31,501 nt of DNA from JALOAP01 sp964632355 (GTDB taxonomy: Bacteria; Chloroflexota; Dehalococcoidia; Tepidiformales; Tepidiformaceae). Position 1 is the stretch's first letter. Each line of letters opens with the position of its first letter. The position numbers and the translations under genes are program-made. Below, one piece after another: positions 7,629 through 14,752 of the stretch. The stretch spans positions 1 to 31,501 of the forward strand of contig CAZWBW010000024.1 of the NCBI GenBank assembly GCA_964632355.1, written 5' to 3'. The notes beneath the pieces are model-generated. The model was given only the letters and a program-made list of their open reading frames with translations. It made no database searches and was not told where the DNA came from.

Positions 7629-8588
7629 ATGGTGGACCGTTCATATCCCGCCGACCCGGCAGAAGCAGCCCTCCGGCTGTTCCTTCGCTGGTTCGGCGGG
7701 TATTACGCCCGTGCTGTCCGGCTCGACGAGCGCGAAGCCACCGAGTTCGGACAACGCGGACGGCTGACCGTCGGGCGCCAGTGGTCGCTCGCGTTCGCGG
7801 TTATCAACACGCTGGCGCACGACTCGACGGTCGAGTTCGAAGCGGCCCGCGCCGCGATCGAGCAGCGGCTCGACGCCGGCGGCAAGTCGCTCATCCTCTG
7901 GGTGCCGCGGGGCGCTGACCTCCCGACCGAGGAGCCGGCGCTTTCGAAGCTCATCGCCGCCGCGGAGAACGCGAAGGACGTCAATGGACGCAAGGAAGCG
8001 CGCCTCCCGGTGACGCTGTTCCTGCGCCGAACCAGCACGACGGGTTCGGTGGTTACCATCCTCGGTGGGCTCGCGGCGTCGTGGGCGCAGTTCACCAACC
8101 GCGTGCCGGGGAGTTTCCAGCTCAACTCCATCGAGCTCTACCGGCTGCCCGCGGCGCAAGAGGAACGCGACGAACTTGCCGAACGCATCGTGCTCGCTGC
8201 GCAACAGCCGGACATCGATGAAGGGGCCGACATCCCGGCGGAAGACGCCTGGACGGTGAACGACCTGGAAGAGGGCGGCTCCTGCGTCATCGGTTCGCCG
8301 CACCCGGAGAGCGACGAACAGAGCGCGGCGCTGCGCCGCAACCTCCGCGTGGCGTTGCGGCAGGCGGCGCCCACACTGACCGAGAAGGTCGACGCGAAGG
8401 CGCTGATCGTGCTGGGTGCGGCCACGTACGCCGAAGAAGAGAAGCTTTCGTGGGCGCTGCGGGGCATGGACCCGTCCCTCTACGCGGGATACGACATCAT
8501 CGCGGTCGTCGCGGATGGCGTCGTGAAGCTGCTCCTGAAGCCGGGGCCGAGCACGCTCCCCTGGGACGTGCAGATGCCGGGCCGCTAG
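7629..8588 (+). CDS. Protein of unknown function, 319 residues, next to rplY
   Basis: I do not recognise this protein. It begins DRSYPADPAEAALRLFLRWF, has no signal peptide, one mildly hydrophobic stretch (VVTILGGLAASWAQF, about residues 141-155) that is too polar for a sure membrane span, and an overall acidic, alpha/beta-like composition. A second half starting near WTVNDLEEGGSCVIG looks like a separate domain ending KLLLKPGPSTLPWDV. Codon use resembles the neighbours. It sits 8 bases after rplY and probably shares its transcript. It is convergent with the degenerate GGDEF gene, 6 bases away, with no terminator visible between them. Confidence 0.75.
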   Translation: MVDRSYPADPAEAALRLFLRWFGGYYARAVRLDEREATEFGQRGRLTVGRQWSLAFAVINTLAHDSTVEFEAARAAIEQRLDAGGKSLILWVPRGADLPTEEPALSKLIAAAENAKDVNGRKEARLPVTLFLRRTSTTGSVVTILGGLAASWAQFTNRVPGSFQLNSIELYRLPAAQEERDELAERIVLAAQQPDIDEGADIPAEDAWTVNDLEEGGSCVIGSPHPESDEQSAALRRNLRVALRQAAPTLTEKVDAKALIVLGAATYAEEEKLSWALRGMDPSLYAGYDIIAVVADGVVKLLLKPGPSTLPWDVQMPGR

Positions 8589-8594
8589 CGTCGG

Positions 8595-9359
8595 CTACCC
8601 CTGCTGCGCCGAACCCGGGCGAAGCTGCCCCGGGTGCGATGGCTCGTCCGCGTGCCACTCTGCTTGAGCCGAATCCTCGCGTGGGTATGCGCTGAGCGCT
8701 TCGAGGCCCGCGGCGATGAACTGGCCGGGTGTCGTCAATTCGCTCACCCAGCGAACCGCTGTCCCGAGCGCGCGGGCGTACACACCGGTGCCATCGGGGT
8801 TCCGCGCGTACGGCGTGCTGCCGATCTGCTTGAGGGCGCGGGTTACGAGAGCATTCCGGCCGCGGCTGTCGCTTTCGGGCAACACCACAACGAACCGCCG
8901 GCGGTCGAGCCGAAACACCGAGTCGGATTCGCGTGCGGAGTTCACCAGCGCCCGGGCGACGAACGGAGCCGGCGAGGGCGGCAAGTCCCCCGGCGCGGAC
9001 GGCCGGAACCCGGCAATTTCGATTTCGAACACGGCGAGGGACAACGGCACATCGTAGCGATCGCTTCGGGCGATCTCGCGGCGCAGGATCTCGTCGAGCA
9101 GTTCCGCGGTGCCGAGCCCGGTCTCGGGGTCGACGAGGGTGAGCGCCGGATGTGGTTCTGCGCGTTGCTCACGGCGAGTGCGTAATACCAGCACCGGTAT
9201 CCACGCGAGGGCGATGAGCACGAGGCCTGCTGCCGGCTCCTCCGGCGCGACCACGACCGCGGCGATTGCGGTCGCGGCGACAGCGGCCGCGACGGCGAGG
9301 GCGCGGGGAGCGGCGCTCCGAACGCGGCGTGCCATCGAGTTACGCGACTGAAGGGCCAT
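8595..9359 (-). CDS. Membrane protein with catalytically dead GGDEF domain that keeps the I-site
   Basis: A 254-residue protein. Two hydrophobic segments (about 17-38 and 43-59) form a membrane hairpin, followed by a GGDEF-like domain from DPETGLGTAELLDEIL (77-92) onwards. Where an active cyclase has GG(D/E)EF this protein has DRRRF (152-156), so synthesis of cyclic-di-GMP is not expected. RESD (143-146), exactly five residues earlier, keeps the RxxD inhibitory-site pattern that binds c-di-GMP, as in the receptor PelD. Role inferred: a membrane c-di-GMP sensor. The start at 9359 overlaps the end of the active cyclase gene by 20 bases, suggesting coupling; a second ATG at 9335 is possible. It is last in the matrix/c-di-GMP gene run. 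Confidence 0.8.
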   Translation of the reverse strand: MALQSRNSMARRVRSAAPRALAVAAAVAATAIAAVVVAPEEPAAGLVLIALAWIPVLVLRTRREQRAEPHPALTLVDPETGLGTAELLDEILRREIARSDRYDVPLSLAVFEIEIAGFRPSAPGDLPPSPAPFVARALVNSARESDSVFRLDRRRFVVVLPESDSRGRNALVTRALKQIGSTPYARNPDGTGVYARALGTAVRWVSELTTPGQFIAAGLEALSAYPREDSAQAEWHADEPSHPGQLRPGSAQQG

Positions 9360-10308
9360 CGGGCTCGTCTCGCTCGGGGAAGTAGCTGATTTCGGGGCGG
9401 CCGCCGTGGGTGTTCGTGATTTGCTGTTCGGCCGCGAAGAAGAGCTCGTCGGCGTCCGGGGCGAGTCCGCTCGCGACGCCGAACACCATCGACACCGGGA
9501 CCTGGTCGAACCACTCCTCGATGTTCAGGCGCTCGATTTCGTGGGCGATGCGGCGGGCGATGCGGCGGCCAAGTTCGAGGTCGCCATCGGAGATGATGAT
9601 GCCGAAGTCGTCGCCGCCCACGCGAGCCACGAAGTCGACCGCGCGGGTGCAGCGTGCGATGCCGCGGGCCGCCCGGCGGATGAGCAGATCGCCGACGTCG
9701 TAACCGTGCGCTTCGTTCACCTGCCCGGTCCCAACGACATTGGCGAGCACCAGCGCGACCGTGCCGCCAGCCGCGCGAGCACCCGCGCACACTTCGTGCA
9801 GGCGTTCGTCGAACGCGCGGCGGTTGTAGAAGCCGGTCAGGTGGTCGGTGCGGGCTTCGCGTTCGAGCCAGCGGGTCATGGTGTCGCGGCGGCGCATGCT
9901 GCGGCTCTCTTCGACGGCGGCGAGGATGCGCGCGCCGAGCTGGTCGCCTTCGAGGTTGCGCTTCGAGACGAAGTCGTGAGCGCCGAGCTTGAGCGCCGGC
10001 AGGGCTTCGCGTTCGTTGTGGCCGCTCGTCATGACGACCACGGCGACATCGGGGCGACGCTGCCGCATCACGTCGAGCAGGCCGGTGCCCTCGGTGCTCC
10101 AGAGTGCGGCTTCGACAAGCGCGACATCGAAGGCGCCGTCGGTCAGCAGAGTGCGGGCTTCGGGCAGCGAACGCGCCACGGACACGCGGAACTCCGGTTG
10201 GTTCGCGAGCAACGTTCGCACGCGGGCAGCATCGTCCACCGACGGCTCGATAAGGAGCACGCGGAGGACGCCGTGGCGCCCGGCGACGGACAGGGTTGTG
10301 GCGAACAT
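9340..10308 (-). CDS. Response-regulator diguanylate cyclase (REC-GGDEF)
   Basis: A 322-residue cytoplasmic protein predicted to make cyclic-di-GMP from two GTP. Receiver domain at about 14-130: the phospho-acceptor position is Glu66 (VALVEAAL) instead of Asp, the acidic pocket reads IEPS rather than DD, while the switch Thr94 (VMTSG) and Lys116 (VSKRN) are present. It may therefore be locked or regulated by protein contact rather than phosphorylation. GGDEF domain at about 150-310: DHLTGFYNRRAF, then RAVD (222-225) and GGDDF (231-235), five residues apart, so both the active site and the product-inhibition I-site look intact. It lies 62 bases after the RTX gene on the same strand and overlaps the degenerate GGDEF gene. 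Confidence 0.9.
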   Translation of the reverse strand: MFATTLSVAGRHGVLRVLLIEPSVDDAARVRTLLANQPEFRVSVARSLPEARTLLTDGAFDVALVEAALWSTEGTGLLDVMRQRRPDVAVVVMTSGHNEREALPALKLGAHDFVSKRNLEGDQLGARILAAVEESRSMRRRDTMTRWLEREARTDHLTGFYNRRAFDERLHEVCAGARAAGGTVALVLANVVGTGQVNEAHGYDVGDLLIRRAARGIARCTRAVDFVARVGGDDFGIIISDGDLELGRRIARRIAHEIERLNIEEWFDQVPVSMVFGVASGLAPDADELFFAAEQQITNTHGGRPEISYFPERDEPDGPSVA

Positions 10309-10370
10309 GGCTCTACACCGTGATAGTCGGCACGGCGAGCCGGGAGTTTAGAGCGAACTTCGGCCGGGGC

Positions 10371-11117
10371 TCAGGACTCGAGGCCGGGATCCTGGTCCGG
10401 GGCACGGGCGCCCTGCGGCGATCCCGCGGGCTCGCAGTTGTCGATGGTGTTGTTCCCCTGTCCACCGTCGCAGGTGTCGATCCCTTCGCCGCCATCGATG
10501 TAGTCAGCCGCGTTCTCGCCGTAAATCGTGTCGTTGCCCGGGCCGCCGTAGAGCCAGTCCCTACCGTTTCCGCCGTACAGTGTGTCGTCGCCAGGGCCGC
10601 CGTAGATGTAGTCTTCGCCGTTCTCGCCATGGATCGTGTCGTCGCCGGGACCGCCGATCAGCACATCGTCACCGTTGCCGCCCTTGATGACGTCGTTGCC
10701 ATCGCCACCGACGATGCAGTCGTTCCACTGACTGCCGGTGATCTCGTCATCGCCACCGAGTCCGAAGATGAGCCGCGGCCCGGGAGCGCCAGCAGCACGG
10801 ACTCTGATGACGTCGGGACCCTCGGTACCGACGATGATCTCGGCGAACTCTGTGAGGCCGCGCGCGATGCACTCCTGGGGGACGGGGGGCACAGACGAAG
10901 TGGGGTCTTCCGGCGGAGTGGGTTCGGCTGTCGGGGATTCGGCTGTCGGTGTTTCCGGCGGGGTTTCCGAGGTGGGTGTCTCCCAGCTGCCGGCCGAGAC
11001 GCTCATGTTGATGTTCACGGAATCGGTGGTCCAAAAAGCGGACGCAACCTGAAGCAGGAGCACGCCGAAGGCAGCGGGAACGAAGGCAAGCAGTGCGAAG
11101 AGACGCAGAACACTCAT
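10371..11117 (-). CDS. Exported RTX-repeat (calcium-binding) protein with SipW-type signal
   Basis: A 248-residue exported protein. Residues 5-23 form the hydrophobic core of a signal peptide, with probable cleavage after ASA (25-27), giving a mature start FWTTDSVNINMS nearly identical to that of the TasA-like protein three genes upstream in this unit. A Pro/Thr/Glu linker (46-80) follows. Then about ten nonapeptide repeats of the GGxGxDxUx type (about 118-225, for example GGPGDDTIHG and GGNGDDVLIG) predict a Ca2+-filled parallel beta-roll. Four Cys (C83, C134, C216, C228) could form disulfides. The ATG at 11117 overlaps the signal-peptidase stop as ATGA. No type I secretion genes are nearby, so the Sec/SipW route is inferred. 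Confidence 0.85.
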   Translation of the reverse strand: MSVLRLFALLAFVPAAFGVLLLQVASAFWTTDSVNINMSVSAGSWETPTSETPPETPTAESPTAEPTPPEDPTSSVPPVPQECIARGLTEFAEIIVGTEGPDVIRVRAAGAPGPRLIFGLGGDDEITGSQWNDCIVGGDGNDVIKGGNGDDVLIGGPGDDTIHGENGEDYIYGGPGDDTLYGGNGRDWLYGGPGNDTIYGENAADYIDGGEGIDTCDGGQGNNTIDNCEPAGSPQGARAPDQDPGLES

Positions 11118-11725
11118 GACGCAGCCCCCTGTGCTTCGGCGACCGGTTGGAGGGCTTCGCCGTAGCGAATCCAACGGAAAATCAGGAGGAGTTCGGGCAC
11201 CATGATGGCGAAGCCGGGCAGGACGACGCAGAGCAAGTATCCGAGCGGGCTCGACATGAAGAGGAACAGGTAGCCCGCGTACGGGATGTGGAACAAGAGC
11301 TCGCCGCGGACGTTCGCCGGGGGCACGACCCACCCGTCATCGTGTTCGTTGGCGTCGCCCCTGGTGTGGAACCCGGCGCCATCCTCGGCGACGTGGATCA
11401 CGCGGTGGAGTATGGGATGGCCTGTGCTGGCGGCGTCGCTCCACCCGCGGCTCGGGGCTTCGAACAGGATGATGTCGCCCGCCTGGACGTCATCCGGGCC
11501 GACCGCGCGCGTGATAGCGAGCGAGTTCAGGCCGACTGCCGGCTCCATCGAGCCCGACACGACGCGGCGAACTTCGAAATCGGTCAGGCGGGGGAGCATC
11601 GTCACGACCAGCACCAGGCCGAGCAGCGCGTAGGCGATCGAGAAGGAAACGGCGGCGAGCACGCGGGCAACACGCGACTGCCCGAGGGACCAGATCCGTC
11701 GTGCGCGGTGTTCGAGTGCTCGCAT
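11114..11725 (-). CDS. sipW: SipW-like signal peptidase I (ER/archaeal type, Ser-His)
   Basis: A 203-residue membrane protease of family S26B. The N-terminal span at about 20-45 is followed by the catalytic SGSMEP motif (Ser59 in 57-62). HRVI (His107) replaces the Lys of ordinary bacterial signal peptidases, and GDAN (123-126) is the third family box. Two further hydrophobic stretches near 146-185 anchor the C-terminus. SipW of Bacillus cleaves TasA and TapA, the biofilm fibre proteins; here it sits between a TasA-like gene and an RTX gene whose signal peptides share one end, so both are its likely substrates (inference). AAAGGAG precedes the ATG at 11725. Its stop overlaps the next ATG (ATGA). 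Confidence 0.9.
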   Translation of the reverse strand: MRALEHRARRIWSLGQSRVARVLAAVSFSIAYALLGLVLVVTMLPRLTDFEVRRVVSGSMEPAVGLNSLAITRAVGPDDVQAGDIILFEAPSRGWSDAASTGHPILHRVIHVAEDGAGFHTRGDANEHDDGWVVPPANVRGELLFHIPYAGYLFLFMSSPLGYLLCVVLPGFAIMVPELLLIFRWIRYGEALQPVAEAQGAAS

Positions 11726-11746
11726 CGCGGGCTCCTTTCGTGGCGT

Positions 11747-11773
11747 GGGCTCCCCGGGGGCCCCGGGGAGCCC
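11747..11773 (-). promoter_or_regulatory. Long GC hairpin between matrix-protein gene and sipW
   Basis: GGGCTCCCCGGGG, one centre base, CCCCGGGGAGCCC: a perfect 13-base inverted repeat in the 63-base gap between the TasA-like stop (11789) and the sipW start (11725). No T tract follows on the minus strand, so it is more likely an mRNA-stabilising or partial-attenuation hairpin than a full terminator. It would allow more matrix protein than peptidase. Confidence 0.6.
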
Positions 11774-11788
11774 GAAATCAGTTGGCGG

Positions 11789-12316
11789 CTAGTTGGTGCG
11801 GCCGAAGATCGTGGAGGTCCAGCTGGCCGTCTGGCCCTGGAGGTTGTTCTGGTTCTCGCCGGTATGCGGGAGCGAGAGCTTACCCGTGCAGACGACCTCC
11901 TCGCCCGGCTCGAGCGTGGCGATCTTCACGCCGTTCTGGAACGACTCGTGCGTGATCGGCCGAGCGCTGATGTGCGTTTCGCCGCAGGTGAGTTCCATCA
12001 GCAGTGCGTTGCGCAGGCCACCGCTGAAACTGCGGTTCTTGAAGATGACGTTGAGTGTGACATCGCCGGTGTTCTTGAACTTACCCTGCGATTCTTCGGA
12101 CCAGCCCGGGTAGACCTTCTCGTCGATCGAAATGGTGGCGTTGCACTCACCATCAGCGGTGTTGCAGAAGCCTTCGACTTTGAGGTCGGCGGTGCCTGCG
12201 GTTGCGTTCACCTGGACGTTAACGTTGTCGGTGGTCCAGAACGCTGAAGCACCCATGATCATCGTCGCGCTGATGGCGCCGACGATGAGGAACGAAGCAA
12301 GCAGACGCTTCTTCAT
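11789..12316 (-). CDS. TasA/camelysin (CalY)-like exported protein
   Basis: A 175-residue exported protein of the SipW-dependent TasA/CalY family. Signal peptide: MKKR, hydrophobic core 5-22, ASA (23-25), then mature FWTTDNVNVQVNATAGT. The family's usual layout follows: a beta-rich jelly-roll body with a GKFKNTGDVTLNVIFKN strand pair (about 89-106), equivalent to the typical 'N-x-G-(D/S)' segment of TasA, and LEPGEEVVC near the end. Four cysteines (about C51, C58, C124, C146) suggest disulfides. TasA-type proteins form extracellular fibres; that role is inferred. ATG 12316 is preferred over upstream in-frame starts because MKKR starts the signal and AAGGGAG lies 10 bases before it. It is the first gene of the five-gene run. 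Confidence 0.85.
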   Translation of the reverse strand: MKKRLLASFLIVGAISATMIMGASAFWTTDNVNVQVNATAGTADLKVEGFCNTADGECNATISIDEKVYPGWSEESQGKFKNTGDVTLNVIFKNRSFSGGLRNALLMELTCGETHISARPITHESFQNGVKIATLEPGEEVVCTGKLSLPHTGENQNNLQGQTASWTSTIFGRTN

Positions 12317-12904
12317 CTCCGTTGATCTCCCTTGCATGTGGTTTCGCGCCACGGTTCGTGGGCGCAGTGAGCTAGGCCGCGGGTGTTCCGCGGCAGGTGG
12401 TTTCGTTCGGACACGAAAGGCGTTGGCTCAGTTCGACCCGGCTACCCCTCCTTTCCGGGTCGCAAGGGAGATCGGGGAATTCCCCGATAGCGGGTTCGTA
12501 ATGAACCCGTCACGCTCTCGGCTACCAGGCTTTGGTAGCATTGGGGAGCGCAAGGGACCGCACTTCTCCTTGCGACCCGCCCCGGCATCGGTGGCAGCCG
12601 ATGCCGGGGCTTCTATGTTTTCTGAACTTGCCCGCGGCGAAATTGCGTCGCGCGAGGTAGCTCGAAACATTGCAAAGGCAACAACCGGCTGTCAACGTCT
12701 CACACACCAAGAAGCAACCTTCCGACCGGAAAAGCGACGACAGGTGACGCGCTTTTTGCCGGGCAACGCGACTCCTGTTGACGCGTGCGCGCGCAATCGA
12801 ATCTGTGATTGCACATAAATTTCTTGTTACGTGAAGAATTCGTAGGAACGGCGTAAGAACGCCACCGGAGGCTTCGCGAACCGGGTAGAGATTACGTAGA
12901 CCCC
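12317..12904. other. 588-base intergenic region upstream of the matrix operon
   Basis: No convincing coding frame. It holds the structured block at 12434-12610. On the minus strand TTGACA (12690-12695) is a perfect -35 box, but the best -10 candidate TGCAAT (12669-12674) is only 15 bases away, so a promoter is uncertain. Bases 12780-12850 are the most AT-rich of the stretch (ATAAATTTCTTGTTACGTG). A promoter upstream of 12610 would give the TasA-like gene a leader of 300 bases or more, long enough for RNA-based control. Confidence 0.5.
12434..12610. promoter_or_regulatory. Block of nested inverted repeats: candidate structured leader RNA or small RNA
   Basis: Successive perfect or near-perfect hairpins: 12434-12462 (8-bp CGACCCGG stem, 13-base loop); 12471-12488 (ATCGGGGAATTCCCCGAT, fully palindromic); 12491-12509 (CGGGTTC stem); 12521-12539 (GCTACCA stem, extended by 12513-12519 with 12544-12550); 12579-12610 (13-bp GCCCCGGCATCGG stem, 6-base loop). 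A long-range pair, GGGTCGCAAGGGAGA (12457-12471) with TCTCCTTGCGACCC (12565-12578), closes the central hairpins into a multibranch fold, so alternative structures compete. On the plus strand the last hairpin is followed by TTCTATGTTTTCT, resembling a terminator. It matches no riboswitch core I know. Either a minus-strand leader of the matrix operon or a plus-strand small RNA. Confidence 0.45.
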
Positions 12905-13561
12905 CTATTCGCGCTGCGCGGACGCCCATGCGGCGAGCTCGCGCAGGAGTTCGAGCCGGCGGCGGTGGTGGCGCGAGGCGAGTCCGCTGGAGCTCGGAAT
13001 GACCCACGGGATGGTGGCGCCGATGCGCTCGGGCTGGGGTCCGAGCGGCCGGGCGGCGAGCTCTCGCGGCGGGATGCCCAGCGCATACCGTCCGAAGAGC
13101 TGGTAGATGCCCTTGCCGCTGAATACGGCGACCTGGGGCTGGTGCTCGAGCAACTCGGCGTGCAGACGAGCGGCGCCTTCGACGATCTCCGGCCGGGTGA
13201 GTTGGTCGGCGCGCAGGGTCGGGCGGAGGCAAAGATCGGTGAACCCGATGCCGGCCTCGTCCATCAACTCCTGGTCGTCTTCGAACGTAACCGGCCGGCG
13301 AACAAGACCGCTCTCGCTGAGTTGCTTCCAGAATACGTTCCCGCGATAGGCGTAGTAGTGGCCGCGGCGGGCGGATTCGAGCCCCGGGTTGAAGCCGATG
13401 AACACGAAGCGGAGCCCCGGACGCAGGAGTAGCGGGAGGGCTCGTTCGCCCGGAGAGTGCGAGGCAGCCCGTGCAGCGGGACCAGCGGTAGCCGCAGCGG
13501 TCGGTACGCCGCCATCGGAAGTGGTTGGCCCGGGTGTGCTCGATCTGGCTGGTCCCGTCAT
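12905..13561 (-). CDS. mug: TDG/Mug-type mismatch-specific uracil/thymine-DNA glycosylase
   Basis: A 218-residue base-excision-repair enzyme of UDG family 2. Motif 1 FIGFNPGLESA (from residue 54; Asn58 would be the catalytic Asn of GINPG), GHYYAYRGNVFWKQL (67-81, compare the GHHY...GNHFWKCL box of vertebrate TDG) and motif 2 IPSSSGLAS, which is closer to the MPSSSAR loop of TDG than to the NPSGLNR of E. coli Mug. It would remove U or T from G:U and G:T mismatches. The first 40 residues are Ala/Thr/Pro-rich and probably disordered; a later start cannot be excluded. It lies 38 bases after the membrane-protein gene on the same strand and is the last gene before the 588-base intergenic region. 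Confidence 0.88.
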   Translation of the reverse strand: MTGPARSSTPGPTTSDGGVPTAAATAGPAARAASHSPGERALPLLLRPGLRFVFIGFNPGLESARRGHYYAYRGNVFWKQLSESGLVRRPVTFEDDQELMDEAGIGFTDLCLRPTLRADQLTRPEIVEGAARLHAELLEHQPQVAVFSGKGIYQLFGRYALGIPPRELAARPLGPQPERIGATIPWVIPSSSGLASRHHRRRLELLRELAAWASAQRE

Positions 13562-13599
13562 CGCTGCCCCTCGGGGAGGTTCGCCGGCCGGAAAGCTTG

Positions 13600-14151
13600 T
13601 CAGGGTTGCGACGGCGGCGGGAGGTCGAACTCGGCCTGGGGGTCGTCGAGCAGGAGTTTCTCGGGTTGCGCTTCGCCATCGGGTACGACGAACTGCAGGG
13701 TGAGCAGCATCGTCTCGCCGAGCGGGAGGCGGAGGCCCTTCTCGGTGTTCTGCGCCTTGCCGTCGTGTTCGAACGCGGCGGTCGGCACCTTGTCGCCGGA
13801 GTCGAGGCGAAGCTGGAAGGTTTCGTTGTCGAGCACCCAGGTGCGCGCGGCGCGAACTTCGACGATGACGCGCCAGCGTTGCGAACCCTCGGGATCGACG
13901 GCGGCGGACGGGAGCGGGCGGATTTCGCGAACAGTGGCCGTGCGCCCCTCGTGGTCGAGCGTTTCGCCGACGGCAACCTGTTCAGGCGGGAAGAGCCAGG
14001 CGAGGAGCGGGGGCATCGCGAAGAACGTGAACAGGACCCCCGCGATGATGCCGAGGATGGCACCAAGCCAGAGACAGCCGCGCCGTCCGGGGTCTTCGAC
14101 CTTTTCACCGGTGTCGAGGCGGCGACGTACGACCTGTTGCTGTTCGCTCAC
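13600..14151 (-). CDS. Single-span membrane protein with extracytoplasmic beta domain
   Basis: About 183 residues: a polar, Gln/Arg-rich N-terminus, one membrane span (GCLWLGAILGIIAGVLFTFF and on to LLAWLF), then a domain of alternating strands (ATVREIRPLPSA, WRVIVEVRAARTWVL, FQLRLDSGDKVP, GETMLLTLQFVVPDG) that resembles the immunoglobulin-like DUF4352 type of bacterial surface lipoproteins. That likeness is my reading of the strand pattern, not a match. The GTG at 14151 (SEQQQ) is a natural-looking N-terminus; a GTG 39 bases upstream at 14190 would add MKGSNPGPRYHEP. Neither has a clear ribosome-binding site. Function unknown. Between it and the upstream hydratase gene lie about 147 bases with a CCCTCT/AGAGGG hairpin. 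Confidence 0.65.
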   Translation of the reverse strand: MSEQQQVVRRRLDTGEKVEDPGRRGCLWLGAILGIIAGVLFTFFAMPPLLAWLFPPEQVAVGETLDHEGRTATVREIRPLPSAAVDPEGSQRWRVIVEVRAARTWVLDNETFQLRLDSGDKVPTAAFEHDGKAQNTEKGLRLPLGETMLLTLQFVVPDGEAQPEKLLLDDPQAEFDLPPPSQP

Positions 14152-14298
14152 AGGTTCATGGTACCGGGGGCCGGGGTTAGAGCCCTTCACCCGTTGCGGC
14201 CGTTTGCCCTCAGCCCTGCCCTCTTCCGCGGGCGTGGGAGAGGGAGTTCACCGTGGGCAGCGAACGCCGGGCCTCCCGGCCGCCGGAGCCGTGACCCG

Positions 14299-14712
14299 TC
14301 AGGCGCTCGGGGGCAGGACGGTGGCGGTGCCGTCGACGACGACCTTGCCGTCCTGGTTCGTGACGGTGGTCTTCAACTTGAGCCACTTGCGCTGTTCGAG
14401 CTTCTCGGTGACTTCGACGCGCGCGGTGATGGTGTCGCCGATGAAGACGGGCGCGCGGAACTGGACCTCCTGGCCGAGGTAGATGGTGCCAGGCCCGGGG
14501 AGTTGCATCGCGAGCACCGTCGAAATGAACGACGCGGTGAGCATCCCGTGGGCGATGCGCTGCTTGAACATACCCTGCGCGGCCGTAACGGCGTCGACGT
14601 GCGCCGGGTTCATGTCGCCGGTGATGCCGGCGAACAGGTAGACGTCGGATTCGCTGATGGTCTTGGTGAACGAGGCGGAATCGCCGATGGAGATTTCGTC
14701 GTAGGTTGGCAT
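14299..14712 (-). CDS. MaoC-like (R)-specific enoyl-CoA hydratase
   Basis: A 137-residue hot-dog-fold hydratase of the MaoC/PhaJ family, which adds water to trans-2-enoyl-CoA to give (R)-3-hydroxyacyl-CoA. The hydratase motif GDMNPAHVD (32-40) supplies the catalytic Asp33 and His38, and RIAHGMLTASFIS is the following conserved helix. YLGQEVQFRAPVFIGDTI is the typical substrate-tunnel strand pair. Length equals PhaJ (about 135). The start ATG 14712 aligns with the family N-terminus; the in-frame extension upstream is not protein-like. The STAS-like gene ends 40 bases before it, same strand. Fatty-acid or polyester metabolism is likely; no polymerase gene is in the window. Confidence 0.88.
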   Translation of the reverse strand: MPTYDEISIGDSASFTKTISESDVYLFAGITGDMNPAHVDAVTAAQGMFKQRIAHGMLTASFISTVLAMQLPGPGTIYLGQEVQFRAPVFIGDTITARVEVTEKLEQRKWLKLKTTVTNQDGKVVVDGTATVLPPSA

Positions 14713-14752
14713 GCCGCGAACTATGACATCCGCGGCGGGTAACCGGAAGCCG

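Noticed and set aside
10440..10760. Short tandem DNA repeats, possible CRISPR-like array
   Set aside because: The periodic sequence codes in frame for RTX nonapeptides (GGxGxDxUx) and has no constant repeats with unique spacers.
12434..12610. Cyclic-di-GMP (GEMM) riboswitch in the matrix-operon leader
   Set aside because: The context invited it, and CAAAGCC and GGTAGCC occur on the minus strand, but the conserved GEMM core (GGACGCAAAGCC followed by CUAA and a paired receptor hairpin) cannot be assembled in order. I report only a structured region.
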